A stretch of 64,000 nt of DNA from Hellea sp039977295 (GTDB taxonomy: Bacteria > Pseudomonadota > Alphaproteobacteria > Caulobacterales > Maricaulaceae): NCBI GenBank assembly GCA_039977295.1, contig JBDWDN010000003.1, positions 124,001 through 188,000 of the forward strand, in the 5' to 3' direction. The translations under genes were made by a program, and so were the position numbers. The notes beneath the pieces were generated by a model, which was given only the letters and a program-made list of their open reading frames with translations, did no database searches and was not told the origin of the DNA. Positions 61,253 to 64,000 of this stretch are shown in pieces (the first letter of the stretch is position 1; the number at the start of each line of letters is the position of its first letter).

Positions 61253-61940
61253 ATGCGTGCATGTTTTCTATGATTTTCTGGGCCGCGCTTTGTGGGTCAT
61301 TAGCCATAGTGATGGGACGGCCAACAACGATATGTGAGGCGCCAGATCTCAATGCATCTCCGGGCGTCGCGATTCTTTTCTGGTCGCCTTTATCGCCGCC
61401 TGGCATTCTGACGCCCGGCGTAACGACAAGAAAGTCCTCAGGAACTTGGCTCCTGATTGTTTCGGCTTCAAGCGGACTAGACACAACGCCATCGATTCCT
61501 GCTTTCAAAGCCTGTTCAACACGGCGCATAACAAGGCTTTCAGCGCTTTCGTGATACCCAATATCTTCGAGGGCTTTTTTATCAAGCGAGGTTAAAACCG
61601 TCACGCCGAGAATTTTAAGCGAGCTATCTCCGCGCCCTTTTGCGGAGGCAATCATTACATCTGGCCTTGCGTGAACTGTCAATAAATCGGCGCCCAATGT
61701 CGCGATTGATCGCGTCGCTTTCTCTACTGTGGCATCAATATCGTGGAGCTTAAAATCGTAAAAAACGTTTTTTCCTTGCGCCTTTAGCCGCTGCCCAAAA
61801 GCCACGCCGCCAAGCGGCAAAAGCTGCAACCCGATTTTATAACTCACAACAGCATCTCCTATGCGGTCAACCATTGCCTGCGCGAGATCAACAGTTGGAA
61901 GGTCAAGGGCTACATAAAGTCGAGAATCGGCCATTATCAT
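61251..61940 (-). CDS. pyrF: Orotidine-5'-phosphate decarboxylase
   Basis: The 229-residue protein has the OMPDC signature FYDFKLHDIDATVEKAT with the catalytic Asp-Lys-x-x-Asp set, YVALDLPT, LTVHARPD and VVTPGVRMPGGDKGDQKR. It converts OMP to UMP. A longer reading from 62027 would overlap the SDR gene; ATG 61940 (or 61934) sits one or seven bases after the SDR stop, so the two genes are coupled. Confidence 0.95.
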   Translation of the reverse strand: MIMADSRLYVALDLPTVDLAQAMVDRIGDAVVSYKIGLQLLPLGGVAFGQRLKAQGKNVFYDFKLHDIDATVEKATRSIATLGADLLTVHARPDVMIASAKGRGDSSLKILGVTVLTSLDKKALEDIGYHESAESLVMRRVEQALKAGIDGVVSSPLEAETIRSQVPEDFLVVTPGVRMPGGDKGDQKRIATPGDALRSGASHIVVGRPITMANDPQSAAQKIIENMHA

Positions 61941-61941
61941 G

Positions 61942-62763
61942 TTAATCAATCTTTCTAAATTTCGAGGAGTTTCGCGCAATGAGGCTTTGTGCGATGCTAT
62001 TTGGGAGAACCTTACCCAATGTTGCAATCGCCTTATTCACCCCGCCCGGCACAAAAACAGCGCGGTTACGCTCACAAGCTTCAACGCCCATCTCGGCGCA
62101 TTCATCGGCGTCCATCATCATATAGGCGGGAAGTTTATTCATTGCCTCACGGGTGCCATTAACGTCATGAAATTCAGTATAGGTGAATCCGGGACACAGG
62201 GCCGAAACGTGCACGCCTGAACCCTCTAATTCCATATTCAAGCTCTGCGAGAATTTAATCAAGAAGCTTTTCACCGCCGCATATAATGTATGTCCTTTGG
62301 ACCCAGGCATATGTCCCGCCAGCGAGGCGACATTAATGATACGGCCAAACCCCTTTTCGGTCATAGCGGGGGCAAGTTTACGCGCCAGCTCGCACGGCGC
62401 CGTCATCATCAATTGAATGAATTTACTATGGTCTTCCCATTCGCTCTCGAGATAGGTGCCAGGATGACCATAGCCCGCATTATTTACAAGGCCGTCAATA
62501 TGGAGACCTTTTTTCCCAATCCGCGCGAGCAGCTTATCTGTGGCGTCAATTTCAAAGAGATCAATTTCAAAAATATGGCTTGTCGTCCCATATTCTTTTT
62601 TCAGCTCTTTGGCTAATGTTACCATCGGGGCTTCGCGGCGGGCACAAAGCGCTAAGTCCCAGCCACGCAGGGCATATTCGCGCGCAATGGCGGCGCCGAT
62701 TCCCGCCGAGGCTCCGGTAATGAGGCAGATGGGTTTGTCATTTGGGTTAGCTAGTTGCGCCAT
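61942..62763 (-). CDS. SDR-family oxidoreductase
   Basis: The 273-residue protein has ITGASAGIGAAIAREYA, VNNAGYG, the catalytic YAAVKSF and a Ser before it (NVASLAG). Length and C-terminus fit a fatty-acyl or ketone reductase of DltE/YqjQ type. Substrate unknown. It ends one or seven bases before pyrF. Confidence 0.9.
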   Translation of the reverse strand: MAQLANPNDKPICLITGASAGIGAAIAREYALRGWDLALCARREAPMVTLAKELKKEYGTTSHIFEIDLFEIDATDKLLARIGKKGLHIDGLVNNAGYGHPGTYLESEWEDHSKFIQLMMTAPCELARKLAPAMTEKGFGRIINVASLAGHMPGSKGHTLYAAVKSFLIKFSQSLNMELEGSGVHVSALCPGFTYTEFHDVNGTREAMNKLPAYMMMDADECAEMGVEACERNRAVFVPGGVNKAIATLGKVLPNSIAQSLIARNSSKFRKID

Positions 62764-62862
62764 AATCTCACAAATTATTAAGGTGTTTATCTTGCCGCGT
62801 CTGTTAGCTTAGCCCTTAGGTAAAGTCTAAGAAAAATGTTCAAGAAGAAAGCCTGAGAAATT

Positions 62863-63168
62863 ATGCGCATATTTGTTCTGATTCCCGCTCTTTTTTTGAC
62901 CGCCTGCATAACCGCTGGGGCCGAGCCTGAGCGCTATGCCGACATGGATTGTCAGCAATTATCTGATTTAAGGCGCAGCTATGGGCAATCCATGGCAAAT
63001 TATGATCTGTTTGGCGACAGCGATATCAATGAGCTTGAGCGCACCAATTCGAGCCGCCGCGACCTCATAGAAATTGGGCAATCACGCGCTGATCTTCGTC
63101 CCTATGAAATTGAGCAGGAAAAAGACCTAAACTCCATTCGGGCGGCCTCTCGCCTCAAAGGCTGTTAA
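62863..63168 (+). CDS. Small lipoprotein
   Basis: The 101-residue protein has a lipobox (ALFLTAC, Cys15) and an acidic helical mature part with two Cys (MDCQQLSDLRRSYGQSM and the last residue). No family recognised. It precedes LemA by 79 bp. Confidence 0.65.
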   Translation: MRIFVLIPALFLTACITAGAEPERYADMDCQQLSDLRRSYGQSMANYDLFGDSDINELERTNSSRRDLIEIGQSRADLRPYEIEQEKDLNSIRAASRLKGC

Positions 63169-63247
63169 ACACGTCCAATCTGCTCCCTAAAACTCTTATT
63201 TGCCAAATCAGTGAAATAAACTTATCCTCTGCTCAAAGGGGTTATCT

Positions 63248-63802
63248 ATGATTTTGATTATACCAGCGATTATTCTTCTGCTTCTCATTGGGGCGGTTGT
63301 CATATTCAACTCACTTGTCGGTATGCGCCAGATGACAGAAAATGGCTGGAGCGATATTGAAGTGCAGCTTAAACGCCGCGCTGACCTTATTCCTCGCCTC
63401 GTCTCTACGGTAAAAGGCTATGCCGCCCACGAGCGTAAGCTGTTCGAAGATGTTACGGCTAAACGCATGCAGGCCCTCGCGGCAGGAAATAATCCGCGCG
63501 AGCGCGGCGTCGCAGAAAGCCGCCTGAAACAACCTGTGAGCCGCATCATCGCCCTCGCCGAAGACTATCCAGAGCTAAAGGCCAGTGATAACTTCCTCGA
63601 ATTGCAAGAAGAGCTCTCCGATACTGAGGATAAAATAGAAATGGCGCGGCGCTTTTATAATGGCGCCGTGCGCACCCTAAACACCAAAGTGCAAACCATT
63701 CCCTCAAATCTTGTCGCGGGACCTATGGGCTTTAGAACGCGCGACTATTTTGAAATTGATATTGAAGACGCTGCCGCTCCTGATGTGGAGTTCTCAGCAT
63801 GA
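63248..63802 (+). CDS. LemA family protein
   Basis: The 184-residue protein has an N-terminal transmembrane helix (ILIIPAIILLLLIGAVVIF) and the LemA helical domain (WSDIEVQLKRRADLIPRLVSTVKGYAAHE, ELQEELSDTEDKIEMARRFYN, VRTLNTKVQTIPSNLVA). LemA proteins commonly pair with a DUF2207 or TPM membrane protein, as here. Start ATG 63248; its stop overlaps the next start (ATGA). Confidence 0.93.
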   Translation: MILIIPAIILLLLIGAVVIFNSLVGMRQMTENGWSDIEVQLKRRADLIPRLVSTVKGYAAHERKLFEDVTAKRMQALAAGNNPRERGVAESRLKQPVSRIIALAEDYPELKASDNFLELQEELSDTEDKIEMARRFYNGAVRTLNTKVQTIPSNLVAGPMGFRTRDYFEIDIEDAAAPDVEFSA

Positions 63803-64000
63803 TGCGATTTTTACTAAGCCTCATTCTTGCCTTTGCCTTTACGCTCAGCGCCTCGGCCGAGGAAAAGATTGTCGCCTATGATGTCTTGATCGATGTGCAA
63901 CAAGATGCTGACTTTATAGTTACTGAGAAAATTTCCGTCATCTCAGAAGGCCGAAGAATCCGGCGCGGTATTTTTAGAGATCTGCCCCGCTTCAAAATGG
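63799..64000 (+). CDS. DUF2207 membrane protein, 3' end outside window
   Basis: Only the first ~67 codons are present. They have a signal peptide (LSLILAFAFTLSASA) and the DUF2207 opening VYDVLIDVQ-like YDVLIDVQQDADFIVTEKIS followed by GRRIRRGIFRDLPRF. The gene overlaps the LemA stop and runs off the right edge. Confidence 0.85.
   Translation, partial: MMRFLLSLILAFAFTLSASAEEKIVAYDVLIDVQQDADFIVTEKISVISEGRRIRRGIFRDLPRFKM

Noticed and set aside
1..64000. CRISPR arrays, rRNA genes, transposases or integrases
   Set aside because: No regularly spaced repeats, no rRNA-like stretch and no DDE or tyrosine-recombinase motifs were seen in the window.

Overview
The window looks like an alphaproteobacterial chromosome, most likely a marine Caulobacterales/Maricaulales-type organism. 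The support is a PodJ-like polarity protein with a TTAA-N7-TTAA (CtrA-type) site upstream, a SapC-family protein, a Zur-like Fur regulator, an Atm1-type ABC exporter and a MerR-controlled acyl-CoA oxidation operon with an ACGTTAACGT-containing operator. Core genes use balanced, mid-GC codons. The stretch from about 9.4 to 14.1 kb and a few single genes are visibly AT-richer and look acquired. The genus assignment is inference.

Region 1 (1-8.8 kb) is the most unusual. A partial TIR-domain gene runs off the left edge and converges on a caspase -> TIR/metallo-beta-lactamase-fold pair on the minus strand. The second gene carries an in-frame TAG where a Trp is expected, so it reads as broken or misread. 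Divergent from the caspase is a compact three-gene operon: a HExxH...ExxxD metallopeptidase, a bacterial homologue of arthropod hemocyanin/prophenoloxidase with all six copper histidines and the arthropod-type C-terminal domain, and a small two-helix membrane protein. A protease beside a prophenoloxidase-like enzyme, next to cell-death-type domains, is my leading candidate for an undescribed system.

Region 2 (8.8-14.1 kb) starts with gene-poor DNA holding a degenerate tRNA-Val(CAC)-like sequence and gene fragments. It continues as a defence-type island: a HEPN-like small protein, an HNH nuclease, a start-less ORF remnant, a type IIG-like restriction-modification protein and a probable Abi-alpha (DUF4393)-like membrane protein.

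Region 3 (14.3-28.3 kb) has an RND efflux pair whose Shine-Dalgarno sequence lies in a predicted hairpin. It is followed by a secreted helical-repeat protein, an Mrp Fe-S carrier ATPase, an M48-type metallopeptidase and a 1731-residue DUF4011/SF1 helicase-nuclease with a kinase-like N-terminus. The last three genes overlap or nearly abut.

Region 4 (28.3-49.8 kb) is mostly housekeeping and lipid metabolism: acyl-CoA ligase, WecG-type glycosyltransferase, Atm1-type exporter, outer-membrane lipoprotein, a PadR regulator divergent from an SDR/DUF1330/DUF2855/dienoyl-CoA-isomerase-like cluster, pgi, DsbD plus a redoxin, SapC, a Zur-like regulator, thioesterase, alpha/beta hydrolase and KptA.

Region 5 (49-57.1 kb) is a minus-strand beta-oxidation operon (MerR regulator, two acyl-CoA dehydrogenases, thiolase, FadB/J-like multifunctional enzyme, crotonase). 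Structured, covarying intergenic repeats lie in two of its gaps.

Region 6 (57.3-64 kb) holds the PodJ-like protein, a GNAT acetyltransferase, a secreted Ser/Tyr-rich protein, pyrF, an SDR, a small lipoprotein, LemA and the start of a DUF2207 protein that runs off the right edge.
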